NCBI GenBank assembly: GCA_017474235.1
Contig: JAFVIB010000007.1
Location: 1 to 64,000 of the forward strand
DNA: 64,000 nt
Reading direction: 5' to 3'
Source of the DNA: Alistipes sp.
GTDB taxonomy: Bacteria > Bacteroidota > Bacteroidia > Bacteroidales > Rikenellaceae
Shown: positions 56,508 to 64,000 of the stretch, in pieces
Layout: each line of letters begins with the position of its first letter
Position numbering within the stretch: position 1 is the stretch's first letter
Position numbers and translations under genes: made by a program
The notes under the pieces: model-generated
The model's input: the letters and a program-made list of their open reading frames with translations, nothing else
The model's database searches: none
Told to the model about the DNA's origin: nothing

Positions 56508-58672
56508 TAATCGTAGAATGCCCACGAAATACCAAACTTAAACATTCCCGGATTGAGCGGATAACGGGCGATTTGGAAAGCTTCGCCATTACCGAACAGA
56601 CCCTTGTTAAGGTGCTGGTATTTGAGCAAGATTCTCATTCGCTTCCACTTTGCAGAGACGAAGGCATCTATATATGGGTAGTTGCCTATCTCGACCTCAT
56701 TTTGGTTATAGAAGACTGAGAGTGCGGGGTTATAGCCCGGTGCATAGTAGCTGGTATTAAATCGACCATCAAGACCTATCTGCACGCGCAGCACATCACG
56801 CTTGACCCAAAATTCGTAGTAGTATGAGAGGAAGGCAGAGACCAACGGCACAGGCACGACAGTTCTATCGGAGGTCAGCTGCACAAGGACTCTGTGGTCG
56901 AGGTGCAGACCCTTGATATTAAAGTTTTTCTGTGCATAGATACTTGTCAGGCTGACAGTGCCATCGTGCTGTGCGGGACGACAATCTGCGCCGTAGTATA
57001 TCTTATTGGTAACAACGCTCTGCCAAAAGCCCAACTCGATACCGTGGTCGGGTACGGTAAATGACACATTAAAACGGGTCTCATTCTCCTTACCGAAGTC
57101 GTTACTCCACATATAGTGGTTTGAGAGCCAATTATTCATCCAATAGCCCGGAGAGATAGCACTCTGCGAGAACTCGCCCGAGAGTGTAAACGGTTTACCC
57201 TTAATGAAGGCTGTAAATGCTGCGTGGGCTCGCAAATCGAAGTCTCCGCCACGATAGCCCGACGGGTAGAGCTTAAACGATGCGCCCCAATCGACATATC
57301 GGCGGATTTTTCCATCTATGCCTGCATAAGCAAACCACGAACTCTTCTTGACGCGCTCGAGCTTACCTGTAAGGTAGTCTTTAAGTGCAAACTGCGAGTA
57401 GGTGTGTAGGTCTAAACCCACACCACCGTCGATTGTTCCGACAACGCCATCTCGATTCCACGGCTGCGCCTGAACAAAGAGGCGGTTGGTGATAATACGC
57501 TCGCAGATAGAGTCACGGCTCTCATTAGGGTTGAGGAACCAATCTTTGTAGTAGGTATCGGTATGAGGCTTAAATGTTCCATCCTCATTACGCTCATAAC
57601 GCTCGTCGGTATATGTCGAGAACTTATCTGTGTAGCGTTTGTTCCACGAGTTATACTCAAACAGGTGTCCGATATATACAGCCGACAGCTCTGCCATCGA
57701 GAAGTCGCGCTCGGTCATTCGCTGGAGCGGGATACCGATAGACTGCTTGATAAAGAATGAGGAGTTGCGATAGAGGTTATTCGCCTCTGCACCCGCCAGA
57801 CGCATAGGCACACCCGACGGCATCTCAAAGACGGTATCGGCAATAGCCCACTCGCCTACAACACCACCACTCTCCTGCTGGTCAATATGGTTATGCAGAA
57901 ACGCAGCATGCACAGAGTATCGGCGACCTGTATGGGCAAAAGTACCTGCAAAGTTCTGATTTTTAATCCTTGAGCGGTCATACTTACCCCTTGAGCCTCG
58001 CGCCTTATAGTTGAGCGATACAGATGTCGAAGGGTTTATATTCTGAGATGTGGTAATCTCAAAGTGCTCCTCACGATAACGCTTCTGACCCGACTCCAAA
58101 TATGTCATCCAAATATATGGATGCTTCATATTGTAGAACGGAGCATTCTCAAGGCTGTAAGCGTAGGTGTCATAAGGCTGTGCAAAGGTAAAATCGCGCG
58201 AAGTGGTACGCTCAAAGTAGTTTACCTCCTGCGAAGCCTGACCAAGACCACCGGTAGAGTTATTACCAAGACGCTTATGGTAGTGCGGATAGTCAAGACG
58301 CCACAGAGCGAGTGTGGTATCTATCGGCTCGACATTTACACGGTTTGTATTACGGTCAATATGCCACTGGAAGTTTCTCAAAGCGCGAATAGAGTCAGAG
58401 AAGAAGTATGACTCCAGAGGTTTGCGAGGTCGTTTCTTCTTTTTTGTAGAGTCTGCCGGCTCTCCCTGCTGACCCTCCTCGCCCTCGCCCGTATCATAAG
58501 GGTTTGTGCCGTAGCCATTTTGCTGCTGCATACCGCCACCCAATGGATTTCCACGCGAAGCATTCTGCTGACCACGCATCAACGCACTTGCATCAAGCTG
58601 TGCCGAGGCGTGACTACTCAGTAACGAGAAGGCAAACAGTAGCAGTATGAGTATATAGTTTTTTCTATGCAT
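56507..58672 (-). CDS. Bacteroidota putative porin (Porin_10-like outer-membrane barrel)
   Basis: 721 aa. Signal peptide to about residue 24 (SSHASAQ), a low-complexity Gly/Gln/Asn and basic region (about 30-85, ending KKKKRPRK), then a beta-barrel rich in aromatic strands ending in FGISWAFYD. Matches the Bacteroidota putative-porin family by overall pattern (SIRALRNFQWHIDRNTNRV; PFYNMKHPYIWMTYL). Starts at the last base of pssA, so the two are coupled. Confidence 0.8.
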   Translation of the reverse strand: MHRKNYILILLLFAFSLLSSHASAQLDASALMRGQQNASRGNPLGGGMQQQNGYGTNPYDTGEGEEGQQGEPADSTKKKKRPRKPLESYFFSDSIRALRNFQWHIDRNTNRVNVEPIDTTLALWRLDYPHYHKRLGNNSTGGLGQASQEVNYFERTTSRDFTFAQPYDTYAYSLENAPFYNMKHPYIWMTYLESGQKRYREEHFEITTSQNINPSTSVSLNYKARGSRGKYDRSRIKNQNFAGTFAHTGRRYSVHAAFLHNHIDQQESGGVVGEWAIADTVFEMPSGVPMRLAGAEANNLYRNSSFFIKQSIGIPLQRMTERDFSMAELSAVYIGHLFEYNSWNKRYTDKFSTYTDERYERNEDGTFKPHTDTYYKDWFLNPNESRDSICERIITNRLFVQAQPWNRDGVVGTIDGGVGLDLHTYSQFALKDYLTGKLERVKKSSWFAYAGIDGKIRRYVDWGASFKLYPSGYRGGDFDLRAHAAFTAFIKGKPFTLSGEFSQSAISPGYWMNNWLSNHYMWSNDFGKENETRFNVSFTVPDHGIELGFWQSVVTNKIYYGADCRPAQHDGTVSLTSIYAQKNFNIKGLHLDHRVLVQLTSDRTVVPVPLVSAFLSYYYEFWVKRDVLRVQIGLDGRFNTSYYAPGYNPALSVFYNQNEVEIGNYPYIDAFVSAKWKRMRILLKYQHLNKGLFGNGEAFQIARYPLNPGMFKFGISWAFYD

Positions 58673-59385
58673 TATCTCTTACAGAAGAGCCAACCTATGG
58701 TTGATATTACAACATATATAACGATAATTGTCGGTACAGAGTATATTCCGAGCGTCAAAAGTGCAACAAGCGCAAGTGCAAGGAATATATATTGGCTCTT
58801 ATTTGCTGACCAAGAGAGGCTCTTGAGCTTGAACGAGAACATTCGGATAGGGCTGACAAGCAGTGCCGCCATAATGACCGAGATAAGTGCAATCCACTCA
58901 ACCTCAACAACTTTACCCTCTGTAGCCACTGCCCAAACAAACGAAAGGCAGAAGATAGCATTTGCCGGAGTTGGCAGACCCGAGAAACTCTCGTGCTGAG
59001 TATCGTCAATATTAAACTTTGCAAGGCGCAGAGCCGAGAAGGCTGCCATAATAAATGGCACAAATACAAGTGTTGTAACTACCCACGACGGCAGAGTGAA
59101 GAGCGTTGCGCCACTCTGAGCCGCAAAGGCATACATCGCCGCAGAGGGTGCAACTCCGAAAGAGACCATATCTGCAAGGGAGTCGAGCTGAACGCCTATA
59201 TCGGAATACTGCTTGAGCAGTCGAGCCGTAAAGCCATCGAAAAAATCGCATACAGCCGATGCTACAACAAATGCAAATGCAAGTTTGAAATCCCCCAATA
59301 CGAGTGAACTCAAAATAGAGCCACAACCACAGAGCAAGTTTGCCAATGTGATAAAGTTGGGTATTGTAAATAACTTTATTTTCAT
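58672..59385 (-). CDS. pssA: CDP-diacylglycerol-serine O-phosphatidyltransferase
   Basis: 237 aa inner-membrane enzyme making phosphatidylserine, the precursor of phosphatidylethanolamine. Complete CDP-alcohol phosphotransferase motif D-G-x2-A-R-x8-G-x3-D-x3-D in DFFDGFTARLL and DIGVQLDSLADMVSFG. About seven or eight membrane helices. It is followed directly by the porin gene. Confidence 0.94.
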   Translation of the reverse strand: MKIKLFTIPNFITLANLLCGCGSILSSLVLGDFKLAFAFVVASAVCDFFDGFTARLLKQYSDIGVQLDSLADMVSFGVAPSAAMYAFAAQSGATLFTLPSWVVTTLVFVPFIMAAFSALRLAKFNIDDTQHESFSGLPTPANAIFCLSFVWAVATEGKVVEVEWIALISVIMAALLVSPIRMFSFKLKSLSWSANKSQYIFLALALVALLTLGIYSVPTIIVIYVVISTIGWLFCKR

Positions 59386-59406
59386 TTTTAAGTGCTTTTA
59401 ACCCGA

Positions 59407-59433
59407 CAAAGTTACAAAATATTTTTATCTTTG
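59407..59433. promoter_or_regulatory. divergent promoters for pssA and manC
   Basis: CAAAGTTA at 59407-59414 reads TAACTTTG on the minus strand, a -7 for pssA (start near 59400). TATCTTTG at 59426-59433 on the plus strand serves manC (start near 59440). Neither has a clear TTTG at -33. Confidence 0.6.
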
Positions 59434-59461
59434 TACAATGAAGTTCAAAAACGATAAATTT

Positions 59462-60541
59462 ATGTCTGCAAAAAGAGAGATTTTTTGTGTAATTATGGCA
59501 GGTGGAGTGGGTACTCGCTTCTGGCCCAAGAGCCGTAAAAGTATGCCAAAACAGTTTTTGGATATACTCGGCACGGGCAAGTCGTTTATCCGAATGACTT
59601 TCGAGCGTTTTGCCACCCGAATACCGGCACAAAATTTTATTGTCGTTACAAACCAAAGCTACAAATCTCTTGTGCTTGAGCATCTGCCTGAGCTTGATGA
59701 GAGTCAGATTCTCTGCGAGCCGATAGGTCGCAATACTGCTCCGTGTATCAGTTATGCCGCACATTTTCTCAACAGCAAATCTTCTGACTCGCTTATGGTT
59801 GTAACGCCGTCTGACCACTATGTAGCTGACCAAGAGCGATTTATCGAGACTTTAGACAACTGCACCGCTTTTGCCGATGCAAACGATGTATTGATGACTA
59901 TAGGTATTAATCCTACACGCCCTGAGACCGGCTACGGATATATTCAGCGCAGCTCTGCCGCGGCACTCTCGCCTGTAAAGTGTTTTACAGAGAAGCCTAA
60001 CCTTGAGGTTGCGCAGGCATTTATCCGCAGCGGCGAGTTTCTGTGGAACTCAGGCATATTTATATGGAAAACCAGCTCGATACTCGCTGCCATAGAGCGT
60101 TATCTGCCTGATATGCACTCACTCTTTGTCTCGGCAGCCGACAAGTTTGGCACAGCAGCAGAGGCTGAGGCTATTGCAGATATATTCTCGCAGTGTCGCG
60201 CAATATCTATCGACTACGGAGTGATGGAGCGTGCCGATAATGTCTATGTACACAGTGGCGACTTCGGTTGGAGCGACATCGGCACTTGGGGCTCTCTATA
60301 CCAGCACTCGCGCAAAGACAAGTATGCCAATGTCAAGCCGGCGGAGGGTTGTTATACATACGATACCCGCAACACAATCATCTCACTACCAAAAGATAAA
60401 GTGGCGATAATCAGCGGATTAAGAGATTATATTGTAGTCGATACAGACGATGTACTGATGATATGTCCTCGCTCGGAGGAGCAAAATCTCAAGAAGTATA
60501 TCGACGATATAAAGTTTAATCAGGGGGATAAGTTTTCGTAA
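59462..60541 (+). CDS. manC: mannose-1-phosphate guanylyltransferase
   Basis: Makes GDP-mannose for glycans. 359 aa from ATG 59462; the upstream in-frame ATG 59438 lies at or before the predicted transcription start and only adds MKFKNDKF. Nucleotidyltransferase motif MAGGVGTRFWPKSR near 12-25, FTEKP, and the WNSGIFIWK block. Lacks the C-terminal isomerase domain of bifunctional forms. Its stop overlaps murF (TAATG). Confidence 0.92.
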   Translation: MSAKREIFCVIMAGGVGTRFWPKSRKSMPKQFLDILGTGKSFIRMTFERFATRIPAQNFIVVTNQSYKSLVLEHLPELDESQILCEPIGRNTAPCISYAAHFLNSKSSDSLMVVTPSDHYVADQERFIETLDNCTAFADANDVLMTIGINPTRPETGYGYIQRSSAAALSPVKCFTEKPNLEVAQAFIRSGEFLWNSGIFIWKTSSILAAIERYLPDMHSLFVSAADKFGTAAEAEAIADIFSQCRAISIDYGVMERADNVYVHSGDFGWSDIGTWGSLYQHSRKDKYANVKPAEGCYTYDTRNTIISLPKDKVAIISGLRDYIVVDTDDVLMICPRSEEQNLKKYIDDIKFNQGDKFS

Positions 60542-61791
60542 TGAATACCAATCAATTATACGACCTTTTCTGCAAGTCCAAAGGTGTTACTACAGACTCT
60601 CGCAAAGTTAGCGAGGGGCAGATTTTCTTTGCACTGCACGGAGAGAATTTTGACGGCAATTTATTTGCTGTTCAGGCTCTTAAGGATGGTGCAGAGTATG
60701 CTGTGGTAGATTGTGAGGCTGTTGTAAAGGAGAATAGCGAGTTTTCAGAGCGTCTGATTCTTGTCGATGATACACTCTCGGCATTACAACGCCTTGCTGC
60801 CCATCATCGTGAGCAGTTGGCAATCCCTATTTTAGGTATTGTGGGCAGTAACGGCAAGACAACGACAAAAGAGCTTGTAAGCCGTGTATTGGCAAAAAAA
60901 TATGCAGTCTATGCAACCCGCGGTAATCTGAACAACCATATCGGAGTACCTCTGACGCTGCTTGCAATGGATAGCAGTACCGAGTTTGGAGTTGTCGAGA
61001 TGGGCGCAAGTTCTCAGAGAGAGATTGAGCTACTCTGCTCTATCAGCAAACCCAACTACGGCATTATAACCAACATCGGCAATGCCCATCTTGAGGGTTT
61101 TGGTGGCAAGGAGGGTATCCGCAAAGGCAAGGGCGAGTTGTTCGACTTTTTGGCTGCTAACGGAGGTCGTGCCATTGTGCCGACAGAGGATAGAGTGCTT
61201 GTAGAGATGGCAAAAGAGCGAACAGGTATGGCAGTCGAGTACTATTCTCGCGCCATTGCCGAGGGCTATAAGAGCCAACTTTCGGGCGATTATAACCGAT
61301 TCAATATCGCAGCCGCCGTTGCTGTTGCAACACTATTCGGCATCTCTTCAGAACAGGCTGCCGAGGCGATAGAGGGCTATACACCCGATAATAACCGCTC
61401 GCAGGAGGTTGTAACTCCGCACAACAACACTCTGATTATAGATTGCTACAACGCCAACCCGTCAAGTATGGAGGTGGCTATCGAGAATATCGCCTCAAGA
61501 GTCGGGAAAAACAAGCTCCTCATTCTCGGAGATATGCTTGAGCTTGGTCAGTGGAGCTTTGACGAACATTGTCGCATACTGCACCTTGCAGCGCATGTTG
61601 AGAATGCAGAGTTACTGCTCGTCGGCGCGGAGTTTTTAAGGGCTGCCCACGCATTAGGCATAGATGCTACTTGTTGCACTGACAGCGCCGAGGCGGCAAA
61701 TTGGGTAGCACAGAGCAAGATTAGCGATACCGTTATTCTGCTCAAGGGTTCGCGAGGTATTAAATTAGAGAGACTTATCGGTGTACTATGA
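60541..61791 (+). CDS. murF: UDP-N-acetylmuramoyl-tripeptide-D-alanyl-D-alanine ligase
   Basis: Adds D-Ala-D-Ala to the peptidoglycan precursor. 416 aa, three-domain Mur ligase: N-terminal UDP-binding part (TTDSRKVSEGQIFFALHG), P-loop GSNGKTTTKEL near 101-111, NHIGVPLTLL, and C-terminal CYNANPSSMEVAIEN. Coupled to manC; overlaps the GH13 gene by 4 nt. Here it is outside a mur/fts cluster. Confidence 0.94.
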   Translation: MNTNQLYDLFCKSKGVTTDSRKVSEGQIFFALHGENFDGNLFAVQALKDGAEYAVVDCEAVVKENSEFSERLILVDDTLSALQRLAAHHREQLAIPILGIVGSNGKTTTKELVSRVLAKKYAVYATRGNLNNHIGVPLTLLAMDSSTEFGVVEMGASSQREIELLCSISKPNYGIITNIGNAHLEGFGGKEGIRKGKGELFDFLAANGGRAIVPTEDRVLVEMAKERTGMAVEYYSRAIAEGYKSQLSGDYNRFNIAAAVAVATLFGISSEQAAEAIEGYTPDNNRSQEVVTPHNNTLIIDCYNANPSSMEVAIENIASRVGKNKLLILGDMLELGQWSFDEHCRILHLAAHVENAELLLVGAEFLRAAHALGIDATCCTDSAEAANWVAQSKISDTVILLKGSRGIKLERLIGVL

Positions 61792-63464
61792 AACGACTAT
61801 TAACCATATTCTATCTGCTCTTTGCCCTTACCGCGTCAGCAAAGAGTCAGCCTGATTGGCTCAAAAATGCAGTTATATACCACATCTATCCATCGACCTA
61901 CATGGACTCCGATGGTAACGGCATTGGCGACCTAAAGGGTATAACCTCGCGCCTGGACTATATCCGAGAGTGCGGATTTAACTGTATATGGATGTCCCCT
62001 TGCTTCGCAAGTGCTTGGGAGGATGGCGGTTACGACATTATAGACTACTACAAAGTAGATCCCCGTTTCGGTACAAATGACGACCTGAAGACCCTTATAG
62101 ATACAGCACACAGCAAAGGTATTAAGGTGCTGCTTGACCTTGTTGCAGGTCATACATCAAACAAGCACCCGTGGTTTAAAGAGTCGAGTAAGGCGGAGAG
62201 AAATCAATACTCCGACTACTACATCTGGACCGTAGGCAAGAACTATAAGAAGCCAGGTCCAAAGTTTGTCAATAACAACTACCCACGAGACGGCTACTAT
62301 ATCAAAAACTTCTTCGAGTGTCAGCCAGCGCTGAACTACGGATACTACAACCCCAAGCCAAACCACCACTGGGAGCAGGGCTACGACGCCCCAGGTCCTA
62401 CGGCTGTGCGCGCGGAGCTGAAGAATATTATCGCCTATTGGTGCGATATGGGAGCTGATGGTTTCCGTGTAGATATGGCGCAGTCACTTGTCAAGAGCGA
62501 CAATAAAAACCGCGATGGCGTGCGTCGCCTGTGGAACGAGATTTTTGAGTGGTACAACAGCGCATATCCAAACAATATCATGCTCTCGGAGTGGTCTGAC
62601 CCTGAGCAGTCACTCTCGGCAGGCTTTAATATCGACCTGCTGATACACAACGGCATAGGTGGTAAGGTCTATCGTCCGCTCGTCTGTGAGACTACAGACA
62701 AGATGGTACCGACAGTCTGCTACTTCAACCGCAAGGGCGAGGGTCAGGTGCGAGCAGCTATGGAGCAGTACACAGAAATTTATAACACCTACCGCCGCAT
62801 AGGTGGCTACGCCTCTATGCCGACAAACAGCCACGATATTTGGCGTCTGTCGCGCATGAACCGCACAACTGCCGAGGAGCAGAAGGTGGCTATAACCCTC
62901 TTCCTTACCCTACCTACACCGCCAATTGTATATTATGGCGAGGAGATTGGTATGCGCAACCTTGAGTACGCGCCAGCCAAGGAGGGTAGCGTCTCTTCAC
63001 GCAACCGCTCGGTCTGTCGTACCCCTATGCAGTGGAGCACTAATAAAAATGCGGGCTTCTCTACTGCCGACCCAGCAAAGCTGTACCTGCCAGTGGATAA
63101 TGCTCCAACATTCCCTAATGTCGCAGAGCAACTTACCGACTCCAATTCTGTGCTGAACTATGTCAAAGCGCTTCTTGCCCTGCGTAAAGCCACCCCAGCT
63201 CTTGGAGTAGAGGGCGAGTGGAAATATGTTGGCGATATGGACAACCCCTACCCTATGATTTACGCCCGCACCCTTGGAGATGAGAAGTATGTGGTTGTCT
63301 TCAACCCTGCCGACCGCACCGTCACAGGCTCAATCCCTGCTATGGGCAAACGAGCGGAGTGGGTATTCGGCAATAACCGTTCACTTGCAAAGTGCAAGAG
63401 CAGCAAGGAGTTACACTCCTTTACAATGAAACCTATTAGTGTGGCAATATATAAAATCAAATAG
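61788..63464 (+). CDS. secreted GH13 alpha-amylase-family enzyme
   Basis: 558 aa with a signal peptide (to about residue 19) and no lipobox. (Beta/alpha)8 barrel with region I DLVAGHTS (117-124; Gly replaces the usual Asn before His), region II GFRVDM (nucleophile D229), region III SEWSD (acid/base E268) and region IV NSHD (347-350; usually NHD). A C-terminal beta domain follows (from about 475). Resembles alpha-glucosidase/oligo-1,6-glucosidase types acting on maltooligosaccharides in the periplasm; exact specificity not assignable. Overlaps murF, though functionally unrelated. Confidence 0.88.
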   Translation: MKRLLTIFYLLFALTASAKSQPDWLKNAVIYHIYPSTYMDSDGNGIGDLKGITSRLDYIRECGFNCIWMSPCFASAWEDGGYDIIDYYKVDPRFGTNDDLKTLIDTAHSKGIKVLLDLVAGHTSNKHPWFKESSKAERNQYSDYYIWTVGKNYKKPGPKFVNNNYPRDGYYIKNFFECQPALNYGYYNPKPNHHWEQGYDAPGPTAVRAELKNIIAYWCDMGADGFRVDMAQSLVKSDNKNRDGVRRLWNEIFEWYNSAYPNNIMLSEWSDPEQSLSAGFNIDLLIHNGIGGKVYRPLVCETTDKMVPTVCYFNRKGEGQVRAAMEQYTEIYNTYRRIGGYASMPTNSHDIWRLSRMNRTTAEEQKVAITLFLTLPTPPIVYYGEEIGMRNLEYAPAKEGSVSSRNRSVCRTPMQWSTNKNAGFSTADPAKLYLPVDNAPTFPNVAEQLTDSNSVLNYVKALLALRKATPALGVEGEWKYVGDMDNPYPMIYARTLGDEKYVVVFNPADRTVTGSIPAMGKRAEWVFGNNRSLAKCKSSKELHSFTMKPISVAIYKIK

Positions 63465-63466
63465 TT

Positions 63467-64000
63467 ATGAGCAAAACATCACTTCCTGAAAACGCCTACC
63501 GCGAATTGCGCGAGGGCGAAGAGTACAAGCCGATAATGTCGGCAGATACAGTTCCAGCCGAGGCTACGCCATACTCGGTTACTGTAGGTATTGTTATGGC
63601 GATTATTTTCTCTGCTGCAGCGGCATTCCTTGGACTTAAGGTCGGACAGGTCTTTGAGGCAGCAATCCCTATCGCAATTATTGCCGTAGGACTTGGCGGA
63701 CTACACAAGGGCAAGAGTATGCTGGGTCAGAATGTCATTATTCAGAGTATCGGTGCCACTTCGGGCGTAATTGTTGCCGGTGCGATATTTACCCTGCCGG
63801 CTCTCTACATCTTGGGTCTTGAAGCACACTTCTATCAGGTATTTTTATCGTCACTGCTTGGTGGTATTCTCGGCATTGTGCTGCTTATTCCGTTCCGCAA
63901 GTACTTTGTAAAGCAGATGCACGGCAAGTATCCGTTCCCTGAGGCTACTGCGACAACCGAGGTGCTTGTTTCGGGCGAGAAGGGCGGTAAGCAGACTATT
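63467..64000 (+). CDS. OPT-family oligopeptide transporter, partial (runs off the window)
   Basis: Open from ATG 63467 to the window edge, 178 codons with no stop. Starts MSKTSLPENAYRELREGEEY, then Pro-rich and hydrophobic segments. The OPT marks AAAAFLGLKVGQVFEAAIP, an IIQSIGATSGVIVAGA segment and a KYPFPEATATTEVL block are visible. A proton-coupled oligopeptide transporter of the inner membrane; 2 nt after the GH13 stop. Confidence 0.85.
   Translation, partial: MSKTSLPENAYRELREGEEYKPIMSADTVPAEATPYSVTVGIVMAIIFSAAAAFLGLKVGQVFEAAIPIAIIAVGLGGLHKGKSMLGQNVIIQSIGATSGVIVAGAIFTLPALYILGLEAHFYQVFLSSLLGGILGIVLLIPFRKYFVKQMHGKYPFPEATATTEVLVSGEKGGKQTI

Noticed and set aside
59012-59833. 273-aa minus-strand reading frame across pssA and manC
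   Set aside because: Overlaps two firmly identified genes and their divergent promoters; no family features.

Overview
The window reads as chromosome of a gut-type Bacteroidota, most likely Bacteroidales and plausibly Rikenellaceae (Alistipes-like). Evidence: two SusC/SusD pairs, one with an STN domain and FecR/ECF control; Bacteroidota promoters (TTTG, about 19 nt, TAnnTTTG) and few Shine-Dalgarno sites; a short primary sigma factor; a DUF2723 protein, a Bacteroidota-type putative porin and sphingo-/phospholipid-type cell-envelope genes. The genus is an inference from overall feel, not from an rRNA gene; no rRNA, tRNA or CRISPR array was seen.

Layout. 0.3-3.5 kb: a putative structured RNA, then an orphan phage-type terminase with a small partner gene, divergent from an autocleavable S24 repressor and sharing a palindromic promoter/operator with it. 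3.6-14.2 kb: a lipoprotein gene, a tyrosine recombinase, and a SusC-SusD-metallophosphoesterase operon. Between recombinase and susC lies a near-perfect Bacteroidota promoter flanked by 15-bp inverted repeats, i.e. a predicted invertible promoter (ON orientation as given). 15.0-20.6 kb: a sulfate permease-cysC-cysD-cysN-sulfotransferase operon that makes PAPS but has no sulfate-reduction genes, so the product looks like a sulfonated small molecule. 20.7-34.6 kb: mostly housekeeping (M28 peptidase, glyS, ruvX, def, lnt, folC, radC, mtlD with an organophosphate transporter, htrA, rpoD). 35.3-45.2 kb: GDPD, BACON lipoprotein, SusD, SusC (with STN) and FecR on the minus strand, with a divergent ECF sigma gene. 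45.3-64 kb: DUF2723 membrane protein, cysS, a TonB receptor with a large lipoprotein, lytic transglycosylase, porin, pssA, manC, murF, a GH13 enzyme and the start of an OPT-family transporter.

The most unusual content is not coding. Long intergenic stretches (14.2-14.4, 22.5-23.0, 25.1-25.2, 34.6-35.1, 55.4-55.5 and 56.3-56.5 kb) hold at least three families of dispersed, strongly folded repeats. Each keeps a short conserved core while its stem sequences differ from copy to copy yet stay complementary (covariation). Several copies have a stem arm that coincides with the 3' end of the neighbouring gene. I do not recognise these families.

How parts work together: two nutrient-uptake (SusCD) loci, both paired with phosphoester hydrolases rather than glycosidases, use two different switches, DNA inversion for one and ECF/anti-sigma signalling for the other. 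All motif, pairing and repeat statements were made by eye on the given sequence.
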